Notes under the pieces: model-generated
What the model was told of the DNA's origin: nothing
The model's input: only the letters and a program-made list of their open reading frames with translations
The model's database searches: none
Assembly: GCA_002256145.1 (NCBI GenBank)
Contig: NKIP01000054.1
Coordinates: forward strand, 1 to 64,000
Source of the DNA: Comamonadaceae bacterium PBBC1
GTDB taxonomy: Bacteria; Pseudomonadota; Gammaproteobacteria; Burkholderiales; Burkholderiaceae_C
DNA: 64,000 nucleotides
Direction: 5' to 3'
Translations under genes and position numbers: made by a program
Shown here: in pieces, positions 32,208-41,667 of the stretch
Numbering within the stretch: position 1 is the first letter of the stretch
Layout of the letters: each line of letters starts with the position of its first letter

Positions 32208-33623
32208 ATGACAGACATGCAAGCGATGGACATCGGCCTGGTGGGCCTGGGCGTGATGGGTGAAAACCTGGCCCTGAATTTGGAGCGCAACGGGTTCTCG
32301 GTCAGCGGCTTTGACCTGGACGCCACCCGCCGCGAGAACTTTGCTTTGCGCACGCAGGGCCTGCGGGCACAGGCTGCTTCGTCGCTGCCCGAACTGGTGT
32401 CCAGCCTCACGCTGCCCCGGCGCATCTGGATGATGGTGCCCGCCGGTGCCGCTGTGGACGAGGTGCTGGCGCAACTGCGCCCTTTGCTGTCGGCCGGCGA
32501 CGTGCTCATTGACGGTGGCAACACGCTGTACACCGACACCCAGCGCCGCATCGCGGCGCTGCAAGGCTCGGGCATTTTGTATGTGGGCGCGGGGGTCAGT
32601 GGCGGTGAAGAAGGTGCTTTGAGTGGTCCGGCGCTCATGCCCGGCGGATCGCCCGAAGCCTGGCCGCGGATCCAAGCCCTGATGCAAGCCATGTCGGCCA
32701 AGGCCGAAGACGGCCAGCCCTGCTGCCAGTGGATGGGGCCGGGGGGCTCGGGCCATTTCGTGAAAATGGTGCACAACGGCATTGAATACGCCGACATGCA
32801 AATGATCTGCGAGGCCTACGCACTGATGCAAAGCCTGGGCATGACCGCGAACGACATGGCCGCTGAATTCGAGCGCTGGAACGACGGCGAGTTGGGCAGC
32901 TACCTGATCGACATCACCGCACAAATTTTGGCCAAAACCGACCCCGAAACGGGCGTGCCGCTGGTCGATGTGATTTTGGACACGGCCGAACAAAAAGGCA
33001 CCGGCAAATGGGCCAGCCAAATCGCACTCGACCTGGGGGTGAGTGCGCCCACCATTGCCGAAGCGGTGTTCGCCCGCACCCTGAGCGCCATCAAGACCGA
33101 ACGTGTGGCCGCATCGCTTGTGTTGTCGGGTCCGAGCGTGGCCACGGCACCCGAGCGCGGGGCCATGCTGGGCAAGCTGCGCCGCGCCTTGCTGGCCGCC
33201 AAAATTTGCGCCTACGCCCAGGGCTTTGCCCTCTTACGCGCCGCCGACCGCGAACACCAGTGGCAGCTGCCGATGGCCCAGGTCGCCTCGGTCTGGCGCG
33301 CAGGCTGCATCATCCGGGCGCACTTGCTCGAAGACATTCGCCGCGCCTACGCCCAACAAGCCGACCTGCCCAACCTGTTGGTTGACCCGCACTTTGCCCG
33401 CGTCATGGCCGACTGCCAGCAAGACCTGCGCGAAGTGGTGGCCATGGCCGCCTTGAGCGGCGTGGCCGTGCCCGCCTTCATGAGCGCCCTGAGCTATTAC
33501 GACGCCTACCGCTCGGCCCGCTTGCCCGCCAACTTGCTGCAAGCCCAGCGCGATTATTTTGGTGCCCACACCTACCAGCGCACCGACCGGGCGGGGAAGT
33601 TTCACACGCGGTGGGGGGATTGA
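32208..33623 (+). CDS. gnd: 6-phosphogluconate dehydrogenase
   Basis: The 471-residue enzyme oxidatively decarboxylates 6-phosphogluconate to ribulose 5-phosphate with NADP. It has the N-terminal GLVGLGVMGENLALNLERNG Rossmann motif, GAGVSGGEEGALSGP (signature), and the catalytic Lys/Asn block GGSGHFVKMVHNGIEYADMQ. The long type is confirmed by QKGTGKWASQIALDLG. The open frame extends 59 codons upstream, but only the ATG at 32208 gives the family N-terminus. Confidence 0.96.
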   Translation: MTDMQAMDIGLVGLGVMGENLALNLERNGFSVSGFDLDATRRENFALRTQGLRAQAASSLPELVSSLTLPRRIWMMVPAGAAVDEVLAQLRPLLSAGDVLIDGGNTLYTDTQRRIAALQGSGILYVGAGVSGGEEGALSGPALMPGGSPEAWPRIQALMQAMSAKAEDGQPCCQWMGPGGSGHFVKMVHNGIEYADMQMICEAYALMQSLGMTANDMAAEFERWNDGELGSYLIDITAQILAKTDPETGVPLVDVILDTAEQKGTGKWASQIALDLGVSAPTIAEAVFARTLSAIKTERVAASLVLSGPSVATAPERGAMLGKLRRALLAAKICAYAQGFALLRAADREHQWQLPMAQVASVWRAGCIIRAHLLEDIRRAYAQQADLPNLLVDPHFARVMADCQQDLREVVAMAALSGVAVPAFMSALSYYDAYRSARLPANLLQAQRDYFGAHTYQRTDRAGKFHTRWGD

Positions 33624-33968
33624 GCGATTGGGGTTGGGTTGCTGGTGCGGTCAGGGTGTGTTGAGGGAGCGCGTGCTGGGTTTTGAGAGGCACATGACGG
33701 GTTCGGGTCGGCCACTGGCGGTCACTTGCTCGCTGCGATGGTCCGCTCCCAGCCTTTTACAAATCATAAAAACTGACAGCATTGCAAATATTGACAATGG
33801 ACGGCTTCAGGCTGAACTGAGTCATTCGTAGGCGTCGGCCAGAGTGACCCTTTCAGACTAAATTGGACAGCCACCGAGTAATGAATCGGGTGATTTGACG
33901 GGTTTAAAGGTTCAGCTATACATCCGTTTTGCAACGGATGGACAACATGAGTTGCTTTGGCCACTGCC
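33624..33968. other. Spacer downstream of ietS and gnd
   Basis: These 345 bases separate convergent gnd and the subtilase gene. Apart from a hairpin at 33921-33940 I see no gene or repeat of the REP families. Base composition changes here from high GC to lower GC, marking the left border of the inserted pair. Confidence 0.5.
33921..33940. terminator. Perfect hairpin between convergent genes
   Basis: The sequence catccgttttgcaacggatg folds into an 8-bp perfect stem with a four-base loop, 29 bases after the subtilase stop. No T-run follows in either direction, so intrinsic termination is uncertain. Confidence 0.35.
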
Positions 33969-36503
33969 TTAGGTGTTGACCGTGATTGGCACAGCAACTT
34001 GAGCCGCAATGATCTGCTCGATTGGCGTGTAGAGATCAACGTCCACACTAGGCGTGTGAATGGATACGATGAGGCTGTATCGCGCCGGCAAATCATATCG
34101 CTCCTGCGCCTGCCGGGTTCTCCACCAGCCGTTGGCGGGATATACCCCGATGAAGCCACGACTCGCAAGGTCTGCTGCACTGCCACGCCAGATGTCGTGA
34201 TGCAGAGAGCCGCGATGACGAAGCCCATCTCCCAACAACCATTCGGGGTCAGCAGGCGCGGCTACACGCCCCTCTTCCTCACGTACTGTGGCTGCATTAA
34301 TACGCGCCTGAAAGTTCTCGACTGACTCCAAGGGACGCCGAACTGCAAAGCGTAGGCGGTGGGATGGGTAGTGATACTTTGAGGTGCTGCCTCGAGCAGA
34401 TGGATTGGGTTCGATGAAGTAGGAAAGCGTCACGCGCATTTCAACTTGGGTGTCCTGCAGTTCCTCTAGCTGTTCAAGAGGCCACGGCAAGGCATGAAAG
34501 TTCATCTCCCTGGTCTTGATGGTGCCGCCATCTTTGATATACGGGTTGAGCTGATCTTCAAGTACCAGAGAAAGCGAATTTCCTGCACTCCAAAGTGCCC
34601 GATCTAGGTCTGGAACACCCCATCCACAATGCTTGATGAGCACCAAGTTTTCCTGCTTGGTCCGCTGCGCACCCTGGGCCGGGAACATCTGAAGCATGGC
34701 TTCAGTCCATTTTGCCGAACTCACAATCAGCGCTCGTACTGTCTCGGGACGGAGCTGCGGATAAGCAGCCATGATCTGTGCCGCCATGCGGGCGCACAAT
34801 GCTGAGGCGGCGCTGGTGGCATTTGTTGTCCAGAATAACCTAGTCAACGGTTGATTGTTGGTTGTCAGCAGCTCAAGGCTCTCAAAGTTGTCAGCGACGA
34901 CGCCATCCGTTGCAGCATTGCCGCCTTCAAACACAACGTCAGGCTTCAATGGCCAGGCTTTATTTGTCCACTGGGACGATGTGGTCGTAAACGGGCTCAA
35001 TGCGCCCTCGGGTGCAATGGGGGTGAACGCGCCAGCGTTCGGCACATTCAAGTTGACCTTGCTGCTGAACGCTCCAACAGTCAACGCATTCCAAGACTGG
35101 CCGGGATCATGGATCTGGTTAACGGCGAGGCTCGCTGGATACTGCATCCAGTGATTCGGGTCGACGGTGTTGCCAGCTGAGAGAACAAAAAGCCGGGGGA
35201 ACGCGCCCTCGCCTAGTCCGTCGGATGCAAGCGCGTCTACGGTAGAAGACCAAGCTGAGGGCCGGCCAAAATCTCGGTAATCGGTGGCCGTAACCGCCGA
35301 CGTGAATACTCTCTTGCGACCGCCGAAATGAGTCTCTGGCCGAGTGACGGCATCGATAAATAGTCGCGCGTGATGCTTGTCATCCCCCTCATTGGCCCCT
35401 TGATTCGGTGTTAGCTTGACGGACTCCAGACGGTGACCGATCTGAACAAGTTCGTTTGACGCCAAATGCTCGTGCAGATCGCCATATGCAACAAGGCCTG
35501 CCAGACCAGTGCCATGATTTGCTTGGTCGTGCGCCCCCCAAGCGGCATTGACGGTGTGAAGGTCTGCCTGATCCATCAAAGGCTCAAGCAGTGGGTGAGC
35601 TCGATTGACTCCCGAATCAAGGAGGCAGACACGCGGTACGTCGTTGGTGTCAGGTGGAATCCGAAGTCGCCCTACGAGGTCAGCGGCCCATTGGCGCTGC
35701 TCTGGAATGGTCAGCCCAACAAAGAAGGCTGCCGTATCTTTCGCTCGACGCAATTCCGCTACGCAGTTCAACAGCATCACGGACTGCGCCAGTTGCCGTT
35801 GGGAGCCGTACATCACGACGACTGAGCGCTCCGGAAACTCAACGACAGCATCACTCACTTGGCATTCAGCCATCGCCGCGATGCGCCGGAAATCATGGAG
35901 GTAGTGGCCTGAATCACCCTTTGCACGGCGCAGCCAAACTTCCCACCAGAACGGCTCGTTCTGATCAGCAGGCAGCAGCTCCGGGGCATCCGTCCACAAG
36001 CCTGCCAACGCAGAGGCGCGAATGCTGCCGATGGTGTTCAAGAGCTTCTTGTTGTCTCGGGCAACGCCTGCCGCTGTCCTCTTCTCATTGAGGTAGTCGA
36101 CAACCAGCGCCTCAAAATGCTGCAGCTGCCCATCTGGAACGAAGACGTTGGCCACTACGGCCTTGCCGTCGACCTCCTGAACACTCAGCAACTCAATGCC
36201 TTTGTGCTTGGCTTCAGAGGCAAGTTTGTCGAACGCTAAGTCAGCGTCTGGCCGAGACAAGAATTGGATTTGGATGCCAAGCCCAGCTTCAAGGCCAATC
36301 TCCTCCTGGCGTTCCTTGGCCGCCGTAGCCAGTGGCCTCAGCACTTGCAGTTGCGTAGTCAGCGCTCCGCCATGTTGGGCCCGATCTAAATCGGGAATGG
36401 CAGGTTTCCTACTGCCTTTCGGCTTGTGAGCCGTATATGGTTTCGCTTCGGAAGTCGTTTCGAGTACGAGGTGACGGCGCTTATCGTTGGTTTGATCCGG
36501 CAT
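33969..36503 (-). CDS. ietS: Subtilisin-like serine protease of an IetAS-type pair
   Basis: The 844-residue protein has a peptidase S8 domain in its middle: Asp296 (VCLLDSGVN), His330 (ANHGTGLAG), the oxyanion Asn445 (LSAGN) and Ser564 (TNATSAASA). A 280-residue N-terminal region opens with HLVLETTSEAKPYT and a C-terminal domain of about 200 residues follows. There is no signal peptide, so it acts in the cytoplasm. Subtilase plus AAA ATPase pairs are known as IetAS, first described as a plasmid toxin-antitoxin pair and later grouped with phage defence. It overlaps the ATPase gene by 23 bases. The name is by architecture and order, not alignment. Confidence 0.75.
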   Translation of the reverse strand: MPDQTNDKRRHLVLETTSEAKPYTAHKPKGSRKPAIPDLDRAQHGGALTTQLQVLRPLATAAKERQEEIGLEAGLGIQIQFLSRPDADLAFDKLASEAKHKGIELLSVQEVDGKAVVANVFVPDGQLQHFEALVVDYLNEKRTAAGVARDNKKLLNTIGSIRASALAGLWTDAPELLPADQNEPFWWEVWLRRAKGDSGHYLHDFRRIAAMAECQVSDAVVEFPERSVVVMYGSQRQLAQSVMLLNCVAELRRAKDTAAFFVGLTIPEQRQWAADLVGRLRIPPDTNDVPRVCLLDSGVNRAHPLLEPLMDQADLHTVNAAWGAHDQANHGTGLAGLVAYGDLHEHLASNELVQIGHRLESVKLTPNQGANEGDDKHHARLFIDAVTRPETHFGGRKRVFTSAVTATDYRDFGRPSAWSSTVDALASDGLGEGAFPRLFVLSAGNTVDPNHWMQYPASLAVNQIHDPGQSWNALTVGAFSSKVNLNVPNAGAFTPIAPEGALSPFTTTSSQWTNKAWPLKPDVVFEGGNAATDGVVADNFESLELLTTNNQPLTRLFWTTNATSAASALCARMAAQIMAAYPQLRPETVRALIVSSAKWTEAMLQMFPAQGAQRTKQENLVLIKHCGWGVPDLDRALWSAGNSLSLVLEDQLNPYIKDGGTIKTREMNFHALPWPLEQLEELQDTQVEMRVTLSYFIEPNPSARGSTSKYHYPSHRLRFAVRRPLESVENFQARINAATVREEEGRVAAPADPEWLLGDGLRHRGSLHHDIWRGSAADLASRGFIGVYPANGWWRTRQAQERYDLPARYSLIVSIHTPSVDVDLYTPIEQIIAAQVAVPITVNT

Positions 36504-37533
36504 GGTTTGACAGGTGATTATTGTTCTGCGCCAGCTTTGTACTTATCAGGCGGCGTTCCCCTAACGCACGTCCAAGCTCGGTTCGTTGCACTTTGGTTTG
36601 GTCATGCATGATCGCGTCCTTGATGGAATCATCGACAGCACGGCAAATCTCAGCGTAGCTCAACCCTTGCGCCTGCTCTATAAGTTCGTCCTTTTTGAGC
36701 GGCTTGGGGACAAAAGAGCCAAGGCGCGACCGGATCAGATCAAGCGCTTGTACGGGCGTGGGAAGGTGATACGCCAGCACATCATCGAACCGCCGGAACA
36801 GCGCGTAGTCGAGGACCTCAGGATGGTTGGTCGCGGCGACGATCAAGCTGTTCGATTGATCGTGTTCGATCATCTGAAGGAAGCTATTTAGGACTCGCCG
36901 AATTTCGCCAACATCGTTCGCAGCACCTCGCTGCGAGCCTATGGCATCAAACTCATCGAAGAAGTAAACACCGCGGATGTCAGCAATAGCATCAAAGACC
37001 TGCCGTAGTTTTGACGCCGTCTCGCCCATGAACTTCGTGATTAGTGAATCAAGGCGGACAAGGAACAGTGGAATTCCAAGCTCCCCTGCAAGGGCCGATG
37101 CAGTCATCGTCTTGCCTGTACCAGGTGGACCAACCAAGAGAAGCTTTCTGCGCGGTGAGAGCCCATGTTCTTTGATTCGGGCGAGCAAGCGTTGCTCCTT
37201 GATTATTCGGGCAAGCTGTTGCGAAGATTGGTCATCCAGCACCATGTCGCTCAGTCGATTAGCTGGGTAGGTCACGGTTAGCAGACTAGCGAGTTCACCG
37301 CGAGGTTTGCCACCGATCTGCAAGGCACCAGCGATTGGCACCAATTTTCCCGAACCGTCTTGCCCTAGGCGGGTCTTGGCTGCATCGATCAAGCCACGCA
37401 GTTCCTCTGCTAGCTTTCCATGGCCCAGCTTGGCCTCATGCGCGGCAACTTGCATCGCGACGGAATAAAAATGTCCGTCATCCCGACTGATATGCGACTT
37501 GATAAGCGCTTTTAGTTGCTCCGAGCTTGCCAC
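36481..37533 (-). CDS. ietA: AAA ATPase of an IetAS-type pair
   Basis: The 350-residue protein starts at GTG with a TGAGG site. It has an N-terminal helical region, Walker A GPPGTGKT (135-142), Walker B FFDEFD (191-196), the sensor VAATNHPEVLD and the arginine finger pattern FRRFD, all of the classical AAA family. In the IetAS pair this protein is the antitoxin or control partner of the protease. Its frame ends inside the protease gene (23-base overlap), which ties their synthesis. Both genes have lower GC and different codon use from gnd and gap around them. Confidence 0.8.
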   Translation of the reverse strand: MASSEQLKALIKSHISRDDGHFYSVAMQVAAHEAKLGHGKLAEELRGLIDAAKTRLGQDGSGKLVPIAGALQIGGKPRGELASLLTVTYPANRLSDMVLDDQSSQQLARIIKEQRLLARIKEHGLSPRRKLLLVGPPGTGKTMTASALAGELGIPLFLVRLDSLITKFMGETASKLRQVFDAIADIRGVYFFDEFDAIGSQRGAANDVGEIRRVLNSFLQMIEHDQSNSLIVAATNHPEVLDYALFRRFDDVLAYHLPTPVQALDLIRSRLGSFVPKPLKKDELIEQAQGLSYAEICRAVDDSIKDAIMHDQTKVQRTELGRALGERRLISTKLAQNNNHLSNHAGSNQR

Positions 37534-37971
37534 GATTGCCTCATTTTTTCGACTGAAGCCGAAGAGATTTGATTGATGTGCTGTTTGAACGATTGTCGCC
37601 TAAGTCGACACCTATCAATCGCAAGACCAGCTCCATGGTCGAACTCCAGCTTTTGGGTCGCTGCGTACGGTCTCAGTGCCCCTTCGCATAGACTTAATAC
37701 CAATTATGTGGAAGATGGGCAAATCAGTGACCGGTGAGCACCCGACTGCGTGAGTTCGATCATCGCAGATGACTTACGGCTACCGCTGCAAACCCGCCCC
37801 ACAAGATCTTGATTCTGACCTTGCACCAAACCCCGAGTTACAAAACCAAAACAAACCCACACCAGTCAAGGTGCATGTAACAAAGTTTCATAAATTCGCA
37901 TACGATGGTTACATCACCAGCAGCCCTACGGGCGCGCTGTCATTGAAACCTCCAACGAAAGTGAGACCCCC
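37534..37971. other. 438-base spacer before gap
   Basis: The region contains the upstream part of the ietA gene and the leader of gap. It is AT-rich in 37780-37920. No credible protein frame or REP element was seen, and promoter elements for gap are not clear. Confidence 0.4.
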
Positions 37972-38970
37972 ATGACCACCCGTATCGGTATCAACGGATT
38001 TGGCCGCATTGGCCGCATGGTGCTGCGTGCAGCGGTGCAGAACTTCAACGACATCGAGATCGTGGGCATCAACGATTTGCTCGAACCCGATTACCTGGCC
38101 TACATGCTGCAATACGACAGCGTGCACGGCCGCTTCAAGGGCACGGTGGCCGTGGACGGCAACACCCTGGTGGTCAACGGCCAGCGCATTCGCCTCACAC
38201 AAGAGCGCGACCCGGCCAACCTCAAGTGGAACGAAGTCGGTGCCGATGTGGTGATCGAAGCCACCGGCCTGTTTCTGGACAAAGACAGTGCGGGCAAGCA
38301 CTTGGCCGCAGGGGCCAAAAAAGTCGTCATGTCAGCCCCGTCGAAAGACGACACACCCATGTTTGTGTACGGCGTGAACCACGCGTCCTACGCCGGGCAA
38401 GCCATCATCAGCAACGCCAGCTGCACCACCAACTGCCTGGCCCCCATCACCAAAGTGCTGCACGACAAGTGGGGCATCAAGCGCGGCCTGATGACCACGG
38501 TGCACGCGGCCACCGCCACGCAAAAAACCGTGGACGGACCCAGCAACAAGGACTGGCGCGGCGGGCGCGGCATTCTGGAAAACATCATCCCCAGCAGCAC
38601 GGGCGCGGCCAAGGCGGTGGGTGTGGTGATCCCGGCCATCCAGGGCAAGTTGACGGGCATGGCGTTTCGTGTGCCCACCTCGGACGTGTCGGTGGTGGAC
38701 CTGACGGCCGAGCTGGAAACACCAGCCACCTATGCCGAAATTTGCGCCGAGATGAAAGCGCAAAGCGAAGGCGCTTTGAAGGGCGTGCTGGGTTACACCA
38801 ACGACAAAGTGGTGTCGACCGACTTCAGGGGCGAGGTGTGCACCAGCGTGTTTGACGCCGATGCGGGCATTGCGCTGGACAGCACCTTCATCAAGGTGGT
38901 GGCCTGGTACGACAACGAGTGGGGTTACTCGAACAAGTGCTTGGAAATGGCACGGGTGGTGGGGCGCTGA
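37972..38970 (+). CDS. gap: Glyceraldehyde-3-phosphate dehydrogenase, type I
   Basis: The 332-residue enzyme begins IGINGFGRIGRMVLRA (NAD motif), has the catalytic Cys in ISNASCTTNCLAP (about 150-162), and ends in WYDNEWGYSNKCLEMARVV. It oxidises glyceraldehyde 3-phosphate to 1,3-bisphosphoglycerate in glycolysis and gluconeogenesis. Length and motifs are standard. It is probably monocistronic; a hairpin follows the stop. Confidence 0.97.
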   Translation: MTTRIGINGFGRIGRMVLRAAVQNFNDIEIVGINDLLEPDYLAYMLQYDSVHGRFKGTVAVDGNTLVVNGQRIRLTQERDPANLKWNEVGADVVIEATGLFLDKDSAGKHLAAGAKKVVMSAPSKDDTPMFVYGVNHASYAGQAIISNASCTTNCLAPITKVLHDKWGIKRGLMTTVHAATATQKTVDGPSNKDWRGGRGILENIIPSSTGAAKAVGVVIPAIQGKLTGMAFRVPTSDVSVVDLTAELETPATYAEICAEMKAQSEGALKGVLGYTNDKVVSTDFRGEVCTSVFDADAGIALDSTFIKVVAWYDNEWGYSNKCLEMARVVGR

Positions 38971-38985
38971 TGTAGATGTATCCAC

Positions 38986-39016
38986 CCACATGTCGCGCGG
39001 TATACGCGACATGTGG
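38986..39016. terminator. Strong hairpin between gap and the amidase gene
   Basis: A perfect 12-bp stem (ccacatgtcgcg and cgcgacatgtgg) encloses a seven-base loop, 16 bases after the gap stop and 10 before the convergent amidase stop. It is placed as a bidirectional stop; the usual T-run is missing. Confidence 0.5.
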
Positions 39017-39025
39017 CATGGCGGT

Positions 39026-40459
39026 TCAAGCAGCTGTTTCTTTGGACAACAAATAATCCAGCGCCGAAAACCCGGCCGCCCGCTCGATCACCTCACCTGC
39101 GGCCAACATGCGGTCTTCACGGAACTTGGTGCTGACGATTTGCACGCCCACGGGCAAGCCGTTCACCACCCCGGTGGGCACCGACAGGCCCGGCAAACCC
39201 AGTGTGGCGGTGCTCAGCAAGGGCGCTTGCGCCAGCAGGATTTGTGCGGTGCGCTCGGCCGAGCGCTGGTCGTCGTCGATGGGGAACTGCCGCTCCCACG
39301 AGTTGGGCATGAGCAGCACGGGGTAACGCTCCAAAAACACCGCCCAATCGCGGGCGATGTTGAAGCGCCGGGTCATCGAGTCCAGATACTGGTCGCGGTC
39401 CCACACCGGGTTGATGGCCATGTAGTGGCTGAGGGCTGTGCGCAGCGCGTCGTCGCCGTGCTCGCGCATGAAGGGCTCGCCGCCCCGGCGCATGTCGTTC
39501 ATAACCATGTGGAACTGCATGGCCGAAACCTCGGCAAAGTGGGGTGGCTCCACTTCTTCGACGGTGTAGCCCGCCTCCTGCAACCACTGGGCCGCCTGAT
39601 CGACGGCAGCGCTCACAGTGGGGTCAACGGCCGAATGCGCCCAGCTGCGAAACACCGCCACGCGGGTGGGTTGCTTGGCATCGGCAAATTCGAGCGGGGC
39701 GGGCACCCACTGTGGGTCGAGTGCCAAACTTTGGGGCGTGCCTTGCGCCATGACCTGCAGCGCCAGCCGGGCATCGGCCACGGTGCGGGTGAGCGGGCCT
39801 TGCACCGACATTTGCTGATTGCTGATGATGCGGTTGGGGGCGCTGGCCTTGTAAGACGGCACCCGGCCCACCGTGGTGCGCAAACCCACCACGCCACAGG
39901 CCCAGGCCGGGTAGCGGATCGAGCCGCCGTAGTCGTTGCCGTGCGCGATCGCGCCCATGCCCAAAGCGGTGGCCACTGCTGCACCGCCGCTGGAGCCACC
40001 GGGGGTGACGCCCGCGTCAAACGGGTTGAGCGTGCGGCCATGCAAGTCGTTGTCGGTGAACCAGCGCAGCGAAAACGCGGGCGCGTTGTTGCGGCCCACC
40101 ATGATCGCGCCCGCATCGCGCATGGACTGCACCAGGGGTGAGTCGGTGCTGGCGATGTTGTCTTTGAAGTCGTGCACACCTTCGTCGGTGGCCTCGCCCT
40201 GCACGTCGATGTTGACCTTGATGGTGACCGGCACGCCGTGCAGCGGCGCGAGCGCATCGCCCCGGGCCTGCTTGGCGTCGGCCGCGTCGGCGGCTTGCAA
40301 AGCTTTGTCGGGCGTGACGCTGGCCAGTGCCTTGACCTGCGGGTTGACCTCGGCAATGCGGGCGAGCACGCTTTCGGTGGCGGCGCGTGCGGTGGTGTCG
40401 CGGCGGGCGATGCGAGCAGCCAATTCGGTGGCGCTCAGTTGCCAAAGTTCGGTGGCCAT
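39026..40459 (-). CDS. Amidase signature family enzyme
   Basis: The 477-residue hydrolase has the amidase Ser-cisSer-Lys triad: Lys in PVTIKVNID (about 80), Ser in TPGGSSGGAA (about 155) and Ser in YGGSIRYPA (about 178). It is related to GatA but stands alone without gatB or gatC partners, so it is likely a catabolic amide hydrolase. It is followed upstream by an M20 amidohydrolase and a Bug receptor on the same strand, suggesting uptake and hydrolysis of an amide or N-acyl compound. Confidence 0.88.
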   Translation of the reverse strand: MATELWQLSATELAARIARRDTTARAATESVLARIAEVNPQVKALASVTPDKALQAADAADAKQARGDALAPLHGVPVTIKVNIDVQGEATDEGVHDFKDNIASTDSPLVQSMRDAGAIMVGRNNAPAFSLRWFTDNDLHGRTLNPFDAGVTPGGSSGGAAVATALGMGAIAHGNDYGGSIRYPAWACGVVGLRTTVGRVPSYKASAPNRIISNQQMSVQGPLTRTVADARLALQVMAQGTPQSLALDPQWVPAPLEFADAKQPTRVAVFRSWAHSAVDPTVSAAVDQAAQWLQEAGYTVEEVEPPHFAEVSAMQFHMVMNDMRRGGEPFMREHGDDALRTALSHYMAINPVWDRDQYLDSMTRRFNIARDWAVFLERYPVLLMPNSWERQFPIDDDQRSAERTAQILLAQAPLLSTATLGLPGLSVPTGVVNGLPVGVQIVSTKFREDRMLAAGEVIERAAGFSALDYLLSKETAA

Positions 40460-40464
40460 GGTGT

Positions 40465-41667
40465 TCAGTCTTTCAAATAGCGTTGTGTGAGCAAGGCCCA
40501 GAAGGCTGCGCCCACGGGCAAGATGTCGTCGTTGAAGTCGTAACCCGGGTTGTGCACCATGCAGGCGTGGGCAACCGCACTGTCACCTGTGCCTTCACCC
40601 GTGCTCTCGCCCGCACCGTTGCCGATCATGAAATAACTGCCCGAGCAGTGCTCCAGCATGAAGGCAAAGTCTTCACTGCCCGTGAGGGGTCGGCCCTGGC
40701 GCGTGACGCGTTCTGCCCCCAGCAGCTCGGTGCCCACCTGGCGGGCCAGCTCGGTCTCTGCGGCGGTGTTCACCAGCACGGGGTAGTCGCGCTTGTAGTC
40801 GATGTGCGCTTGCACACCCAGGCTTTGGGCTTGCGCCGTGACCAGACTGGTGATTCGTTCTTGCAGCAGGTTGCGCACCTCGCGGTCGAGCGAGCGCACG
40901 CTCAGCTCCAGCCGGGCGCTGGCAGGGATCACGTTGTTGGCTTTGCCCGCCACCAGCGATCCGACGGTGATCACGGCGGTGTGCTGCGGGTCCACATTGC
41001 GCGAGACGATGGTTTGCAGCGTCATGACAATGGCCGCCGCCGCCACGATCGGGTCTTGTGCGCGGTGCGGCATGGCGCCATGCCCGCCCACGCCGGTCAG
41101 GGTGATGGTCACGTCGTCGCTGGACGCCATGGCCGGACCCTCGATGAATACCAGCTGCCCCGCAGGCACGCCGGGCATGTTGTGTGCAGCAAAAATCGCG
41201 TCACACGGAAAGCGCTCAAACAGGCCTTCTTCGATCATGATCTTGGCGCCGCCCGGGTGCTCTTCGGCCGGCTGAAAAATCAGGTTCAGCGTGCCCGAAA
41301 ACTCCACCTCTTGGGCAATGTATTGCGCCGCCGCCATCAGCATGGCGCTGTGCCCATCGTGGCCACAGGCGTGCATCACGCCCGCGTGCACGCTGCAGTG
41401 CGCCAAGTCATTGACCTCGTGAATGGGCAAGGCGTCCATGTCGGCCCGCAGGCCCAGGCGTTTGTGGCCGCTGCCGCGCTGCAACTGCGCCACCAGCCCG
41501 GTGCTGGCCAGACCGCGTGTGACGGTGTAGCCCCAGCTTTGCAACTGCTCGGCCAACAGCTCAGACGTGCGGAACTCTTGCAGGCCCAGTTCAGGGTGGC
41601 GGTGCAAATCGCGGCGCAGCGCCACAAAGGGTGCGGCCCGCGATTGCAGGGCCTGCAGCACGCTCAT
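40465..41667 (-). CDS. M20-family amidohydrolase (hippurate hydrolase-like)
   Basis: The 400-residue enzyme has the M20D pattern: LRADMDALPIHE, CGHDGHSAMLM and FQPAEEHPGGA, with metal-binding His, Asp and Glu residues, and a C-terminal GSEDFAFMLE. Such enzymes cleave N-acyl amino acids or similar amides. It overlaps the Bug receptor gene upstream by four bases and precedes the amidase by five bases. Confidence 0.9.
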   Translation of the reverse strand: MSVLQALQSRAAPFVALRRDLHRHPELGLQEFRTSELLAEQLQSWGYTVTRGLASTGLVAQLQRGSGHKRLGLRADMDALPIHEVNDLAHCSVHAGVMHACGHDGHSAMLMAAAQYIAQEVEFSGTLNLIFQPAEEHPGGAKIMIEEGLFERFPCDAIFAAHNMPGVPAGQLVFIEGPAMASSDDVTITLTGVGGHGAMPHRAQDPIVAAAAIVMTLQTIVSRNVDPQHTAVITVGSLVAGKANNVIPASARLELSVRSLDREVRNLLQERITSLVTAQAQSLGVQAHIDYKRDYPVLVNTAAETELARQVGTELLGAERVTRQGRPLTGSEDFAFMLEHCSGSYFMIGNGAGESTGEGTGDSAVAHACMVHNPGYDFNDDILPVGAAFWALLTQRYLKD

